Of a stretch of 64,000 nucleotides of DNA, positions 1 to 14,995 are shown in pieces. The notes beneath the pieces were generated by a model. That model was given only the letters and a program-made list of their open reading frames with translations, was not told the origin of the DNA and ran no database searches. This DNA comes from Urechis unicinctus. Lineage: Eukaryota; Annelida; Polychaeta; Xenopneusta; Urechidae. Positions within the stretch are counted from its first letter, which is position 1; every line of letters starts with the position of its first letter. Position numbers and translations under genes: made by a program. The stretch covers positions 2,258,624 through 2,322,623 of the forward strand of contig CM067349.1 of the NCBI GenBank assembly GCA_034190875.2, written 5' to 3'.

Positions 1-540
1 AATTGTGTCACGTTTTGTTGGCATTCACCGTGCACCGTGGCGGAAAAATCGTTGATTCCGTCGTTAACAACTGTTGTTATTCGACTGCGCGCTCATATGT
101 AGCTCATAAACTTGCATCTGATCCAAATTACACAGACTCTTTATCGAACTCTGATTCTGATTGTTCGGTACAGTGACGCTGATCCCAATCGTTGAGTTTG
201 CCATGCGAATCGATGATCTCATTGCATTATAAATATACGGAACCAATAGTTTAAATCTATTCTACCCACATTGACAAGACAGCACTTCGGGAACTAGCAT
301 AAATTCAGTGTGGAATTTACCATTTACTTGTAGTGGTATTTCTTTTTGCGATGACATAAAAATAACTATCCGGGAGCTAGAGAAAATGTGGATGAGGGGC
401 TTGGGGGTTGGTGGCATTGTTGTGTGAGAAAACTAAGAGACTATTGTTGGCGATGTTTAAAGCGATAACAGTTATGCCACTAGACAATAGGTAACCGTTG
501 GTAATGTATCTTGACCTGAACGAAAAATACCAAGCACGGC
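1..540. other. No recognisable feature
   Basis: AT-rich sequence with stops in all frames at short intervals. I saw no repeat partner elsewhere in the window, no splice-bounded exon and no RNA gene. The boundary with the repeat that follows is approximate. Confidence 0.5.
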
Positions 541-3500
541 ATGACCCAATTAAAATTACCTATACATACGCCACTGTGATAATGCTCAGTTACTATACAT
601 AGAAATGATCCGCATTAAGGAAATGCAAATCTTCACAGAGACATATCCACATGATATTGACACTGTAGACTGCTGTTTGACTCAGCTAATAACTTGGCAA
701 TAAATGGATTGCATTCTTCATTACCTGCATTGAAAGGTGTCTCGTCTAATATTGGTTGTGCTTCTGGAAAAAAATCCAATTGGACTTATTTCCTCCATTA
801 CGTTATTCCTAGGTATGTAACATTTTGTTCTGCCAGGGTTAAACTCTTCCAGCTCGAAATCGAGTTTTACATGTAGCGCGTGGTCTATATATTCTTTACA
901 CAGCTATACACTCCTTGTTGCAATGTTTTTAAACTCTTTTCCAGGCTTCATTCAGTCCATGTTCTATAGTTTTACCTGGTTTCGCTCTGCAACACTACAC
1001 ATATGGTATGCATTTGGAGGCAACAATTAGCTATGCAATAATAAATTTGGATGGCATTTGTTCAACTTTTACTTGCTACCTGGAGTAATTGGCGTTGACA
1101 GTAATGATATTACTTGGGTTGTTAAGCTTGCTCGTAATGGCAGGGTTTTTTCACGCAAGATACAAATTGTGGAAGAGCAATTACGAGATGGAGGCAATCA
1201 GAGGCTTATGCAACATGATAGGATGTTTTTATTGTAGTTATAAGACATTTTGATTGAATGGAAAACTATATACTGGGTTGACTGGTGGTTTCTTGTAGAA
1301 GAGCCTTTATGCCAACGCAAAATGTGCCCAGGCTTCTCCAGCACCCTTGCTTTACATTAGGACGTTTCATTCCCGGTGGGACATTTAACAGAGACATCCA
1401 ATTTAGCCAGTTGGCTGATAAGAAACGGGTTGTGATGGATTCGTGTGCATTGACCATTCACCAATGGCTATACAGAGAACACAAATGGTCCTATACAATG
1501 TGTCAACTCGCTTTTAGTTATGCTTGCATGGCACTTAGGTGAAAAAGCTGGGGACAATATGTGTAGCAATTGCGCCGAATCTTGTTAAAACGCAATTGTT
1601 ACAAAATAGCTTATATGTACAAAGGAATGGCGAACCGAATCTCTCTCGACAAAAGCGTCTTTCCATTATGCAAAGGATGGCACATACTTTCCTGGAGTAA
1701 AGCGTAAAAAATATTTAATCAGCGCCCATGGATCGGCAGTAGTCAGGTACGCCTCCGTCTGCTACATATCGACCATGGCAATTGATGATTAGACATCATG
1801 ACATCCGATTAGATCTTTGTAATTTGCATCCAATTTTTGGGTTGGCCAAATGCAATACCATCCGCGTCGATATGGGTCATGAGTAACAATAACATTTTGA
1901 ACATTTTGTTGTCTCATTTTCCCTACAAAAATGAGTTTGCACAGCTTTTCATCCCACACTATTGTGCTCAATAGAGCTCTGTGTTATATTACGGGCCATG
2001 TCCGTTGGATGTTCACGTAGTTATAAGCCTGATAAATGCCTATTTCAGTCACGTCGCATGATAGTTTGTCTTGCTTCCCACGACATACATGATACAGTCA
2101 GTGACTGATAATCCGTATGTAATTGTTCATTATATGAAATTGTTTCATCTAATAAATGCACATATGTGCTGGATTTTTCACAATTGAATGTAGTAGTTGC
2201 TGGATTCATTTTCTGGAAAAGTAAGGAGGACTATTGCGTCGGCCGTTTAAGAATTGCATTATCATTCATATAACGTCTGGTAGATAATGTTCATGTTGTT
2301 AACTACGGTCGGTGTTAACCGGATTTCCACTGGAATAAAATAGTACCTCGTTAACATTTTGCGTCTATTACTCTACTTACGAGATTTTCGTCAAAAGCAA
2401 ACTTTTGTATTCACCATGCTATGTAATCTATGGCCTGAATGTTGTGTGAATCACAGACAAAACATTCCACTGTGCTATTCGGCGCAACTTAAGGGACGAA
2501 GCTGTTCAGATGCACATATCTTGGATTCTAGTTACGATGGCTACAAATCACGTGGTGGTAATTTGTGTTTCGCCACTTGCATAGTTTCCCAACTCTGTCA
2601 AATTGACAATGGAATAGATAAACATGTAGCATGGAACAAGTTAGACAGAATGCGGGTTAATTTACGAATTGATATCTGTCACGAATGTTGTATGAAGCTC
2701 TGCAACATGGATATCTGGCCTATAATAAGAGCCAATGATGCTGCTTGGTCGAGCAATAAGAATTGCACTAAAGATAAGCCACATACCAAGAGATTACAAC
2801 ATTATCTCGCTGCTGTGGAACTTAAATATACCATCGCCATGTTAGCTTGCACCTTGCTGTTGCGCACGGAAGCAACGCGAGACAGCAGTGAGTGATAATG
2901 CTCATTGACAATATGCGAAGGTCGTTCCATCAATTAATAAGTTATGTGCTTATGACAGATTTTATTGTGCGTTAAATAAGACGGTTAGTACCCTGCTTGT
3001 CATTAGAGTGCAGCATCGTCATTGGTAATCGCTGGATATCATCCAAACGATTAATTACAGATAAAACTGTACTTATGTATGAGTGAAATACAAATGTTTA
3101 CAGGGTGCAAGTTCTTGCCAATTTACTGTCTCTCCTAGAAGCAGTTTTGAGGGGCAAACACAAAAGCAAATACGACAGCAATGGCGTGCATCAGTTAAGT
3201 TCGATTGATGAATGACAATGACGTACGGTTGTATTACGAAATTAGCGAAATCCCACAAGCATTTGGTAAATAAATTGTACTACCCTGAAAAGTTATTCCA
3301 TCGAGCACATCCAAACATCATTAAGACCACCATTATCAGAACGATAAGTTAAGACCATTATATTTAACACTGAATTTTAGGCGAAACAACTCTCTGGTGT
3401 TATGGACTTAAATCAAATTGTTACTGACCAGGAAGGCGGAGTTCATCATGGATGAAAGTAAGACATTCACGCTAACGTTATTAGCTATTCTAATATTTGC

Positions 3501-5640
3501 CTCAGCTTTTGGAAATTTATGAATGCATTAGACACCACAAGTCATGCGATGTAGTAAACCCATAGTTAGTTTTACACGTATTATAGTCAGCGTTCGGCCA
3601 GACTTCGATAATATATCCTTATCGATACACAGGATCGGTCGGCGATGACCTTGAATCTCATATGCAGATTGCCTTTGTTTCCATCTTCCGTGGACAATTG
3701 AGGGTGTGAGTAGATTCGCAGTACAGCCACACAAGGCATGTACAAAAAAGACCCGTGGATTGAAAAGAACGACTGTTGTTTAATTGGATTGGAAACCTTG
3801 GGTTTTGTAGTTACACATATATACACATACGCCCTTTTATCTATCTCAATACAAAAGGCAGTTGATATCCTGCTTTCATTGTGATTTGGTAGCTGCATCT
3901 CCGAACCCGTGTCCTATCAATATACTTAATACAGTGCCATCAGGCGCTACCGTTTACTCCTCGTATGTCATATGTTACCCCTGTGAGATACCATAGGGCT
4001 TTTCTTATGGAAAGTCACCCCGACCCCATCTCCCTCGACTGCTAGTTTACGTCTCACAAGTTTGTGTTACCGTCATTCTTTGGTCATGGCTTGCTTTAGT
4101 AATATCGATGTCATCACGGGGAAGGTGACGTAAGCCTGAAATATACTATCCACGTAAGCCATTCATGCGATATATATCATTTAAGTCAGAATACCGCGAT
4201 TATATTGAGGCAAACTATTAAGCTACGTGCCATCCATATTGCAAATATTAACTGGTGTCTGTTACACTGTAATGAAGATAAGGTGAGGACTAATTAGTCA
4301 TAGGCATGGTAGAGGCACATATCGTACAATTCAATAAATAGTTCAATAATGATTGATGTACCTTATTGGTTTTATACCATGTTCAAACGCTAGGTACATA
4401 TAGACAAAGTCCGCCGTGAATCCATCCGATAACTGGTTATTTTCTGTCTGAAGTAATCCAGGAGGCTGTTAAAAAAACCTGGTATGCCTATGGGGCAATG
4501 GCCAGTACTTATGTTTCGTGAACACTCCTCTTTAATAGTCGCGGTCATTTAGCCTTATGCTTTTATTGCTATGGAGCTATAGTAGATGTGCATCCAAGGA
4601 GCAACAATGGCTGGGGGTGTTTCCTTAGTAGTTAAGCAGCATTATTCTCTTGATAATATTTACAAACTGTGTCGCAGAGCCCAATCGTGTCTCATCAAAC
4701 AACAATTGTAATGTGCCTCACTACACTGGGCTTGAGCATGCAAAGTTAGCGTTAATGTAATACTCAAGTTTTTGATCGAGTGGCAGTTACGCACAACTGA
4801 TTCCCAGCTAATTGTACATGTGATGCAAAATGTTTAAATGAGAGCATTTTTATTCGCATACCTAGACAAGCGCTATGACATCAATAGTCTTTGTACTGCA
4901 TGTTTGGACACGTTTTTTATTCGCCCAGACCACAGGACATTACTACAGCTGCAAACATTTAATGGAAATAACTTTGTAGTCCCTTAAAGTTGAGAACAAA
5001 TTTTGATATGGGATTATTATGGGATACTCATATAACATGCTATTGTTCTGTACAGGCATTACAATTATAACAGCAATGATCAGCATCATTAGTATGGGCT
5101 ATTTCCTTGACATCACACAGTTAGACAATCATTGTAACAACCAATCATCTTATTCTATCTAGATGATGAGACAATCTTAATAAAATATAATGAGATATCC
5201 TGCCATAGGAAGCGCAAATACCATATGGACAGCTCAAAACGTTAATTTAAACACAAAGTTAATGACGCTGCATTGTAACACCAAGCCTGTAATCATAATG
5301 CAGTTCAATCTGCCAACATGTTGGCGATATTTGGTTGACAATCTGCATATTATATTATTGAGTACGTGGATGCAAAATCATCTTGAATGAAAATGAGCTC
5401 ATAGCTGAATATTATTAGTAGATATGAATGGCTTTATGGGTTGCTGTAAATATCAGCCATTCACCATCTATGTTCATGTGCAACGGTAAAGTTTGATAAC
5501 AGTACTTAATACAGCATAAAGCATTCCACTCATTATAGTTAGAAGCGCTGTCCATATACCTTAAAGCGATATGAAATAATTGACATTTTGGATGGACCAT
5601 GGCATGTAATATGCAGCTGGTGTCATCACAAAACTGCTAC
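541..5640. repeat. Left copy of large non-coding repeat family (F1)
   Basis: Collinear with the right copy at about 27995-34260. Matches begin at 577 against 28005 (the shared TGATAATGCTCAGTTACTA) and continue through 1266-1540 (against 28817-29080), 1549-2060 (30470-30960), 2340-2790 (30965-31400) and 2920-5640 (31450-34260). Identity looks like roughly 75-90% with many small indels. The right copy carries about 1.35 kb extra between 29110 and 30465. The longest open frame inside, 2359-2895 (178 codons), is broken by stops in the right copy, so it is unlikely to encode protein. I see no terminal inverted repeats, no polymerase or transposase motif and no tRNA-like promoter, so the class of element is unknown. 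Confidence 0.75.
1690..2060. repeat. Recurring ~250-350 bp module (copy 1 of at least 6)
   Basis: A block running from a stretch like ATTAGACATC...GATCTTTGTA through a GTTATAAGCC motif. Related copies in the same orientation lie at about 7000-7320, 30600-30960, 35245-35413 (cut by a tandem-duplication junction), 38430-38730 and 43780-44110. Several copies also share a downstream GATCAATCCATGTATTAGTA-like segment (about 6200, 7283, 38705 and a diverged form near 44085). It is the most widely repeated part of the superfamily. Confidence 0.6.
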
Positions 5641-7647
5641 AAGGGACAATATTACGAATAGGCAACTTGAAGGGCAAAAGTTTAGAGAATACAATATGGT
5701 AAAAATCGATAAGAGAAAAACAGCGGGTTTTTTTCCAAACTGTCAAGCACACGATTGTATTACATCCAATTGTAATGGCCGTCGACGAGTAGTGGCAGTC
5801 TGCAAATATGACACATAAACCGGCGCAGTGAAAAACAAAATAACAATATAAGACGAGCAAGCATTTTCATTACTTGAATAGCCAATAAGGAGTGATAAAA
5901 CATATGCTAACGTATAAAGAACTAGGCATAATACTCCTTCATTTTGCAAGAGCAACTCGGCGCTCTGTAAAGTCCTTGATCAATATTTTACGCCGCAATA
6001 TCACCAGAGCCCAACGGCGTGCAATTATTCACCAAATGGGCAGCAATTAGTGCATCAAAAATATCCAGCGATCATCGGTTACATTTTTTACGTGTTTGCT
6101 TCTTGCTGCCATGAGGGCCAGAGCTTCTTGCATGTTTCAAGAATATTACCGTCCACGTATATAAGATTGTGATCTAGTTATAGGCCAGATCAATCCATGT
6201 ATTAGTACGTCATGTTTTTTAAAAAAAACATGCATGAGTAAATAGATAAATAACATAGACATGATCTACTGAATCAGCATGACCAAGGAAACAAATTTAG
6301 CCAGCTCATTAAAATGATCAAAGCCAAACAAAGCAAGCAGTAATGCTTCAACTCATAAATAACTCATTCTTGAGTTTGCGAACGCAAAAGCGGCGTCCCT
6401 AATGTTGAGAGCAGCATGTTTTTTAAATGCATGCATTACACAGGGTGCAATTTATCAGTACCCAATGTAGCAGCATATACTCCACAGAACATTTTTGCTG
6501 TGACATCGTTATATGACGGTTACCATTGCAATAGTCTTTTCATTATTTACTATCAGATATAAGGGGCAGTCCGCAAAGCATTGCATATGGTGTTATTTTG
6601 CATAGAAATATGTTATGAATGGTCGAAACAATGGAGACAATGTCTTGGTACTTGGTATGCCAAGTGCTACAAGACATATTAATCCAAAGTGTTTGGCGAC
6701 TGTGATCTCAGGACGTGCCGACCACATCCGACCTAGCCGATATTAATACTTGCCATTGTGTATGAGACATGCACCGTTTCTGTGGTGCTGAATATAGGGC
6801 TTCTTTACGCCTCTTTTTTGGAACGAACGTCCCATCATGAGAAATCATCGGAGAACAAAAAGATTCCTTTAGTACCTACAGAGTCATCCATTTCGTTGAT
6901 CTCTCTCTTGTTCAGATGTCATGAACTAAAACAGAAGCCCTTTGCGGCTCGTTAGGTCGTAAACGCTTCGCATTCCTACTTTGTACACGATGCCATATTA
7001 GTTGCATGAATAAAGCACAACCAAGCACTTTCATCAGTGCCAAATACAAGGCGATTACCTTATATTTGCCTATTATATATCAATAGGTGGCATAGTTTTC
7101 GCAATGAAACCCCACCAGCGTTGATGTAAGCCATGCATAAAGATACCATTTAGAGAATTGTATTGTCTCACCTTCTCTCATCCAACACATCTTGTATAAC
7201 TATTTCAACAACACAGCTATATTTAATGGAGTTCATTTGATATAATATGGACCACGCCCGTGGGAGTTTGATTCCGTCAGAAATCGGATCAATCCATGTA
7301 TTAGTACCGTCATGTGGCCGTATTTTAGTCCCCTACTAGGTACATAATGGGGATGACTATCTTTATTAAGCTAGCGTCTGAAATACTTCCAAAAATAACT
7401 GGCTTTGATCGAGACACATAAAAGGCATAAGTGTGGCATCTACTGCATAATAAAGCGAGATATTTGCGATGTTTTTGGATGTGACAAGGTGGCACAATTT
7501 CGTCGACTGAAAGAACCGAGTAGCTACTTAAAAAGTTCATACTGCGAGCATGATCCATGAAACCGCACAAGGGCGATGAAAACAATATACATGCAATCAC
7601 TTGCAGCATTTGAAACTATCATCAAACATGTGTCAACTTATTTAACT
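5641..7647. repeat. Mosaic of diverged superfamily fragments
   Basis: Pieces recognisable by comparison within the window are: 5805-5830 (like 7405-7430); 5930-6130 (like 7655-7860, the start of the 4.3-kb unit); about 6175-6220 (the GATCAATCCATGTATTAGTA segment); 6758-6960 (like 42195-42360); and 6960-7640 (like 43735-44510). The stretch between about 6220 and 6758 has no partner that I could find. No coding feature is supported. Confidence 0.55.
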
Positions 7648-10549
7648 AGGGGCAAAATACTCCTTTATTTTGTCAAGGCAATTCTACGCTCCGTGAAGGC
7701 CTTGATCAATGTTTTACGACTTAATGTCACCACAGCCTAACAACGTGCAATTTCACACCAAATAGGTAGTCGTTTATGCACATGGATAAATTACTGGTAA
7801 CATTTCGCGTTTAGTTCTGCGTTTGATGGCCATGAGCGTCAGTGCTTCTTTCGTGTCTCTTATGTTGTTACATCGTCATTCAGACCAGGTTAGTAAAGAC
7901 AATCACCATTGCCAGTCCCATCACCTATTTACTCTCAATAACCCACCAAGCCGTAGGAATATGCCTCTACTGACCTTACTCATGCACTTTATTAGTATAT
8001 CATGTTAAATAAAAGACGATTACTACTTAATATGGTTTGACACCACGAATTGTGTAGTTCTCTGATATGAAAAGCGAACGGGTTTTCGTCAACAACAAGG
8101 AAAATAGATGACTTTCTCTAATTGCATGTATTTAGGTCCTTGTGAAAATCCTAGGAAATAACAAATCTTCGTTCGCCCTGAATATCTATTTATCGCACGC
8201 CGAGCTATAATATGATGCAACAATAATTATAATGAAGCTAACTACCAATAAGTTCAGCTAATGCACAGTGATAGCTGCTTTATATAAAAGACTCCACGAT
8301 GAGGTTGATAAAGGTGATGTCTGTCCTTAATAGACGCGCCAAGGTCATCTGTAGCTTAATTCAGCAGCTACTGTATGTTCATTTATCTGATCCATTAAGT
8401 GTTAACATAGACGCAGGAGATGCGTAGGATATAAACTTCACCAGTTCATACAATCTCGGCAAAACGGTAGGCCATCATAACGTTCGTTGTATAGTCGTCA
8501 TAACGCACATGTCTTTTAACCAAACACACATATGCAGGTATGAGCGAATCAAATCCTGCCACAGTATTAAGCGATAATTTATATCTTAGCAGTTCATTGT
8601 GTGCGATGTACTAAAGGTTTCTTATTTGTGTCACTCTTTCAGTAAGATGATTTATCTGATGTTGACATCGATATACCTCGCTCAGTGAGCCCATGTATGA
8701 TTGCTTATATAAACGCACAGATAATATACTGACCGGGCTCTTGCGTCGTCAAATATTTGATTGTTGTTGTAATTATAGTTTTGTATCATTTATCCCTCGA
8801 TCGATTTGTGCAATTTTTGCCTGAATTGTATTTGTATGCGTAAATCATTAACTCGTTACGCACGGGTATTATGATAGTCAACACAGATTGTTGCTGGTAC
8901 TGACGACCTGTAAAATATATCGCATGCTTGGTATAGAAAGGTAACATTATGAAATATGAAAAAAACGGCTGCCATGATGATTTGTGTTCTTAAATTCATG
9001 GATCAACTCAAACTCAAAGTTCGAACAGCGGAGACAAGTTACGGAACCTTCCATCCTCACGTACACTACTGTATATATATCTTAATGGTAAATTCACAAA
9101 AAGTCGCGAGACAAAACTTGTGTAAAAGGCATCCGAGCCCCCCTTCCATCACCTCTGTACAGCAAACCCCCTGCATATTGTATGTCTCATGACAAACAAG
9201 AAGACCGTAGGTTTACCAGCCACAACATCACCAAACAACTGTGTTATCTAATAGCTTATATAAGTTGTATTAATCGGTACTGCCTAAGTATGAAGCGTAG
9301 TGCAAAATGGGGATAAAAAGTACAGGTGAAATATCATGCGGACAACCCCTAAGCAAGTTCTTACGTGGTGGATAAGACCAATTTTGCTACGAACAATTCG
9401 AGACAAATGCTTCAGCATAATGTGTGTGACGTGTTCTCACAAGACGCCAAGGTTATATGCGCCTCGCGTTCAAAACGGCGTTGCTTCATTGTTTATGTAC
9501 TAAAGGGGCAGCATTGACAAGTTGCTTTTCCAATCGGCTGCATTAGGAGACAGTATTCACTGGATAATATGTCGAAACTTCAGCGCAAAGTTCCAACCAT
9601 TGGCAATTAAAACGGCACTTGCGACAGGCCACATAGTGTGTAGTCTCAATACATTTTAGTATTGCAATTGAGCGACTATGCGCAGGAATACACCACCATT
9701 CGCCGAAGATAGGCATAGCAAATTACCACAATAACTGTCCGTAGGATTGACGGGTTTCCATGAGACTGATTTTATTGCCACTCAATATCACATTTCGTTG
9801 CTCTATAAGCAAACATTATTACTTTCATAACCTTTTTCTGTGGAATTCTTGTCTATATCTTTTCATTTCTGGCAAATATATAATGCAAGATTTCTAAGGC
9901 ATCGCATTAAATGAATATATCGTTGCTGAACTAAGCAGATGCTTAAGAGACGTACCGTTTCTGTTGCGAGGGTAAAAGTGCTGCTTTACGCCTTATTTAT
10001 GAAGTGAATTACATGTTCATAAATTGATATATATATATACATACACATATATATATATATATATATGTATAGATATATATATAGAGTATATAGATATATT
10101 TAAATATATGTATATATTTATATATATATTTATATATATATATATATATATATACATATATAAATATTTATATATGTAAATATATATATATCTACTATAT
10201 ATATTGTATATATATATTTATATATATATATATATATGTATATATACACATATATAACTATATATATATGCATGTATACATCGCTATATATATATACATA
10301 TACTATGATATATATTATGTATATATATATATATATGACTATGAACATATATAGTATATATATATATCTTTATAACGTATCTATCTATATATATGTATTC
10401 ATATCATATATAGATAAATTAGTATTAATATATGTATATATACATTTGTATATGTTCATACATATATTTAAATCTAATCTATATATATGTACTTTTATGC
10501 GTATATATATGAATATATATATATACACATTTACATAGACAAATGTAAC

Positions 10550-10594
<45 letters not shown>

Positions 10595-10605
10595 CTATCA
10601 TATAT

Positions 10606-10692
<87 letters not shown>

Positions 10693-11993
10693 TGTATCCA
10701 TCCATATATACCTATACTCATATCAAATATATATTAGTGTATATATGTAATTAGGTGCGTGTTAGTGTGTGTGTTTTGTGTGTGTTTGTAAATACAGGCA
10801 TTTATCTTTGCTCAATCCTGTATGCCATACAGTACGGCCTTGATAAAGGCGGCACAGCATCGGTTGCACAGCATCGGTAAAGTTCATTCATCGATTTGTT
10901 TGCTAACGCAAGACGTTCGTTGTCATCTTGTGCCTGTCTGCATAGCGACTGACATATTATAACTTACCATCGTTTATGAGACCGTTTCTGTTGCAGGGAT
11001 AAAAGTGTTTCTTAATGCGTTATTTTTGGAGCGAATTTGCTATCCTTGGATATAAAATCACGGGTGAACAAACTTCCATTAGGTACCTGCAGAGTCACCT
11101 ATTTCGTTTTTCTATCTTGTCAGCCTTCAAGTGAAACCGTTAATTAAACCCGCTCTGTCCACTCAATTAGTGCCATTGTTATGTGAAATATCCCAATCTG
11201 TCGCCATCGAAGTGCCACATTTTAGCTCAAAAGATAAAATTCTGTTTCTGTGGAATCGCCTGTTTACGGCTCTATTCTTCAGTTGAAAGCTGTCGTTTTA
11301 GACTTGTCCGTTTATTGCTCCATGTAGTTTTGAAAGAGTCCACATATAATTGTCAGTTTTGGGCTCCATGGATCGACTGCAAGCTTTCCTTCTGGTATGT
11401 CTGTATGTTGATCTATGACATTTTCACTGCTCGAGTGCCACTAATTAATCCATGCAGTTATTGCTAGCTGTGTCATTAAAAATGTTAGATTATAGGTATA
11501 CACAATAATCCGCTTCCAACTGCCATTTCAGCCTGAATCAAGGCTTAGGCTTGTGGTAGCTTTTACAGCGACACCACACTTGCTGTGGGGTTCGAAGCAA
11601 TCGGTGTTCAGAACCCACTATCGTTCGCCATTTAAACCATATGAATAATGGGATACCTTAAATCTTGCTAGTTGTTAGTGATGCGATGGTAATACAGTCT
11701 GAATTATTCATGGCATAATAAGTTAACAAAGTGGAGTAAAGCTTGCCATATGATAGCAGGCAATTAATAACTGTGATACAAGTAGGTCATTCCATATCCA
11801 TTACAATAAATGTGAGCGCGGTTGTGTTCACTGCATTATATTATTTTATATTGGAGACACACATAACTCACGTTGGGCAATCAAAATAGGGCAGAAAGAT
11901 TTCCACCTCGCCAGAAGAAAACCACTCGTGACTTTTGAACTCAATTATATGGACATTTGTCAAACCACAAAGGGAGGGGAAACTGAGGTGACT
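7648..11993. repeat. 4.3-kb tandem duplication, copy 1
   Basis: Near-identical to 11994-16267 (offset about 4346 bases at the left end), with scattered substitutions and short indels, for example CGCATAAG-type point changes and a 12-bp insertion near 12837 in copy 2. The trinucleotide ACT stands at all three breakpoints (7645-7647, 11991-11993, 16265-16267). Contents in order: block D (also seen at 5930 and 44515), a long non-coding stretch, an AT microsatellite, then block B (also seen at 42200 and 55031). The open frame at 7823-8008 recurs in copy 2 but is broken by an indel in the diverged copy near 44690, and the one at 8956-9192 is broken by a 2-bp indel in copy 2. I therefore do not call either a gene. 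Confidence 0.9.
10022..10740. repeat. (TA)n-rich microsatellite / cryptically simple tract
   Basis: About 700 bp of TA, TATG, TATC and TATT permutations with a pure AT run of roughly 80 bp near 10606-10687. Long open frames rich in Tyr and Ile on both strands are a by-product of the repeat. It sits at the same place in the copies at 14379 and 54549 and is followed each time by a GTGTGTGTTTTGTGTGTG segment. Confidence 0.95.
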
Positions 11994-14378
11994 AAGGGCC
12001 AAATACTCCTTTATTTTGTCAAGGCAATTCTACGCTCCGTGAAGGCCTTGATCAATGTTTTACGACTTAATGTCACCACAGCCTAACAACGTGCAATTTC
12101 ACACCAAATAGGTAGTCGTTTATGCACATGGATAAATTACTGGTAACATTTCGCGTTTTGTTCTGCGTTTGATGGCCATGAGCGTCAGTGCTTCTTTCGT
12201 GTCTCATATGTTGTTACATCGTCATTCAGACCAGGTTAGTAAAGACAATCAACATTGCCAGTCCCATCACCTATTTACTCTCAATAACCCACCAAGCCGT
12301 AGGAATATGCCTCTACTGACCTTACTCGTGCACTGTATTAGTATATCATGTTAAATAAAAGACGATCACTAAATATGGTTTGACACCACGAATTGTGTAG
12401 TTCTCTGATATGAAAAGCGAACGGGTTTTCGTCAACAACAAGGAAAATAGATGACTTTCTCTAATTGCATGTATTTAGGTCCTTGTGAAAATCCTAGGAA
12501 ATAACAAATCTTCGTTCGCCCTGAATATCTATTTATCACACGCCAAGCTATAATATGATGCAACAATAATTAAAATGAAGCTAACTACCAATAAGTTCAG
12601 CTAATGCACAGTGATAGCTGCTTTACATAAAAGACTCCACGATGAGGTTGATAAAGGTGATGTCTGTCCTTAATAGACGCGCCAAGGTCATCTGTAGCTT
12701 TATTCAGCAGCTACTGTATGTTCATTTATCTGAGCCATTAAGTGTTAACATAGACGCAGGAGATGCGTAGGATATAAACTTCACCAGTTCATACAATCTC
12801 GGCAAAACGGTAGGCCATCATAACGTTCGTTGTACATAGAATGCAATATTCGTCATAACGCGCATGTCTTTTAACCAAACACACATATGCAGGTATGAGC
12901 GAATCAAATCCTGCCACAGTATTAAGCGATAATTTATATCTTAGCAGTTCATTGTGTGCGATGTACTAAAGGTTTCTTATTTGTGTCACTCTTTCAGTAA
13001 GATGATTTATCTGATGTTGACATCGATATACCTCGCTCTGTGAGCCCATGTATGATTGCTTATGTAATCGCACAGATAATATACTGACCGGGCTCTTGCG
13101 TCGTCAAATATGTGATTGTTGTTGTAATTATAGTTTTGTATCATTTATCCCTCGATCGATTTGTGCAATTTTTGCCTGAATTGTATTTGTATGCAGAAAT
13201 CATTAACTCGATACGCACGGGTATTATGATAGGCAACACAGATTGTTGCTGGTACTGACGACCTGTAAAATATATCGCATGCTTGGTATAGAAAGGTAAC
13301 ATCATGAAATATGAAAAAATCGGCTGCCATGATGATTTGTGTTCTTAAATTCATGGATCAACTCAAACTCAAAGTTAGAACAGCGGAGACAAGTTACGGA
13401 CCCTTCCATCCTCACGTACACTACTGTATATATACTTAATGGTAAATTCACAAAAAGTCGCGAGACAAAACTTGTGTAAAAGGCATCCGAGCCCCCCTTC
13501 CATCCCCTCTGTACAGCAAACCCCCTGCATATTGTATGTCTCATGACAAACAAGAAGACCGTAGGTTTACCAGCCACCACATCACCAAACAAATGTGTTA
13601 TCTAATAGATTATATATGTTGTAATAATCGCTACCGCCTAAGTGTAAAGCGTAGTGCAAAATGGGGATAAAAAGTACAGGTGACATACCATGCGGACAAC
13701 CCCTTAGCAAGTTCTTACGTAGTGGATAAGACCAATTTTGCTACGAACAATTCGAGACAAAGGCTTCAGCATAATGTGTGTGACGTATTCTCACAAGACG
13801 CCAAGGTTATATGAGCCTCGCGTTCAAAACGGCCTTGCTTCATGGTTTATGTACTAAAGGGGCAGCATTGACAAGTTGCTTTTCCAATCGGCTGCATTAG
13901 GAGACAGTATTCACTGGATAATATGTCGAAACTTCAGCGCAAAGTTCCAACCATTGGCAATTAAAACGGCACTTGCGACAGGCCACATAGTGTGTAGTCT
14001 CAATACATTTTAGTATTGCAATTGAGCGACTATGCGCAGGAATACACCACCATTCGCCGAAGATAGGCATAGCAAATTACCACAATAACTGTCCGTAGGA
14101 TTGACGGGTTTCCATGAGACTGATTTTATTGCCACTCAATATCACATTTCGTTGCTCTATAAGCAAACATTATGGCTTTCATAACCTTTTGCTGTGGAAT
14201 TCTTGTCTATATCTTTTCATTTCTGGCAAATATATAATGCAAGATTTCTAAGGCATCGCATTAAATGAATATATCGTTGCTGAACTAAGCAGATGCTTAA
14301 GAGACGTACCGTTTCTGTTGCGAGGGTAAAAGTGCTGCTTTACGCCTTATCTATGAAGTGAATTACATGTTTATAAAT

Positions 14379-14453
<75 letters not shown>

Positions 14454-14915
14454 AATATATGTATATATATTTATATATATATATATATATATATATAAAT
14501 ATATATATAAATATTTTATATATGTAAATATATATATACATATATTTATATATATTTATACAATATATATATATATGTATATATACACATATATAACTAT
14601 ATATATGCATGTATACATCGCTATATATATATATACATACATATATACACGCATATATATATGACTATGAACATATATATACATATATATATCTTTATAA
14701 ACGTATCGATCTATATATACGTGTATGTATTATCATATATAGATAAATTAGTATTAATATATGTGTATATATACATTTGTATATGTTCATACATGGATTT
14801 AAACCTAAGTATATATGTACTTTTATGCGTATATATATATGAATATATATATATACACATTTACATAGACAAATGTAAACATATATATAATATATATATA
14901 ATATATATATATGTA

Positions 14916-14995
<80 letters not shown>

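Noticed and set aside
1285-1542. Open frame with a related open frame at 28896-29108
   Set aside because: By my count the differences between the two are spread nearly evenly over codon positions (about 8, 10 and 11), so no protein-level selection is visible.
2359-2895. 178-codon open frame on the plus strand, longest in the left repeat
   Set aside because: The homologous stretch at about 30980-31420 has in-frame stops and indels, there is no recognisable domain, and the composition matches the surrounding repeat.
7823-8008. 61-codon frame repeated at 12169-12354
   Set aside because: It recurs only because the DNA is tandemly duplicated. The older copy near 44690 carries a deletion that breaks the frame.
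8956-9192. 78-codon frame in the 4.3-kb unit
   Set aside because: The second tandem copy has a 2-bp indel in the TATATA run near 13430 that destroys the frame.
10130-10721. Tyr/Ile-rich open frames on both strands (also at 14371-15047, 47172-47567 and 54697-55015)
   Set aside because: Translation of TA-rich simple repeats, not genes.
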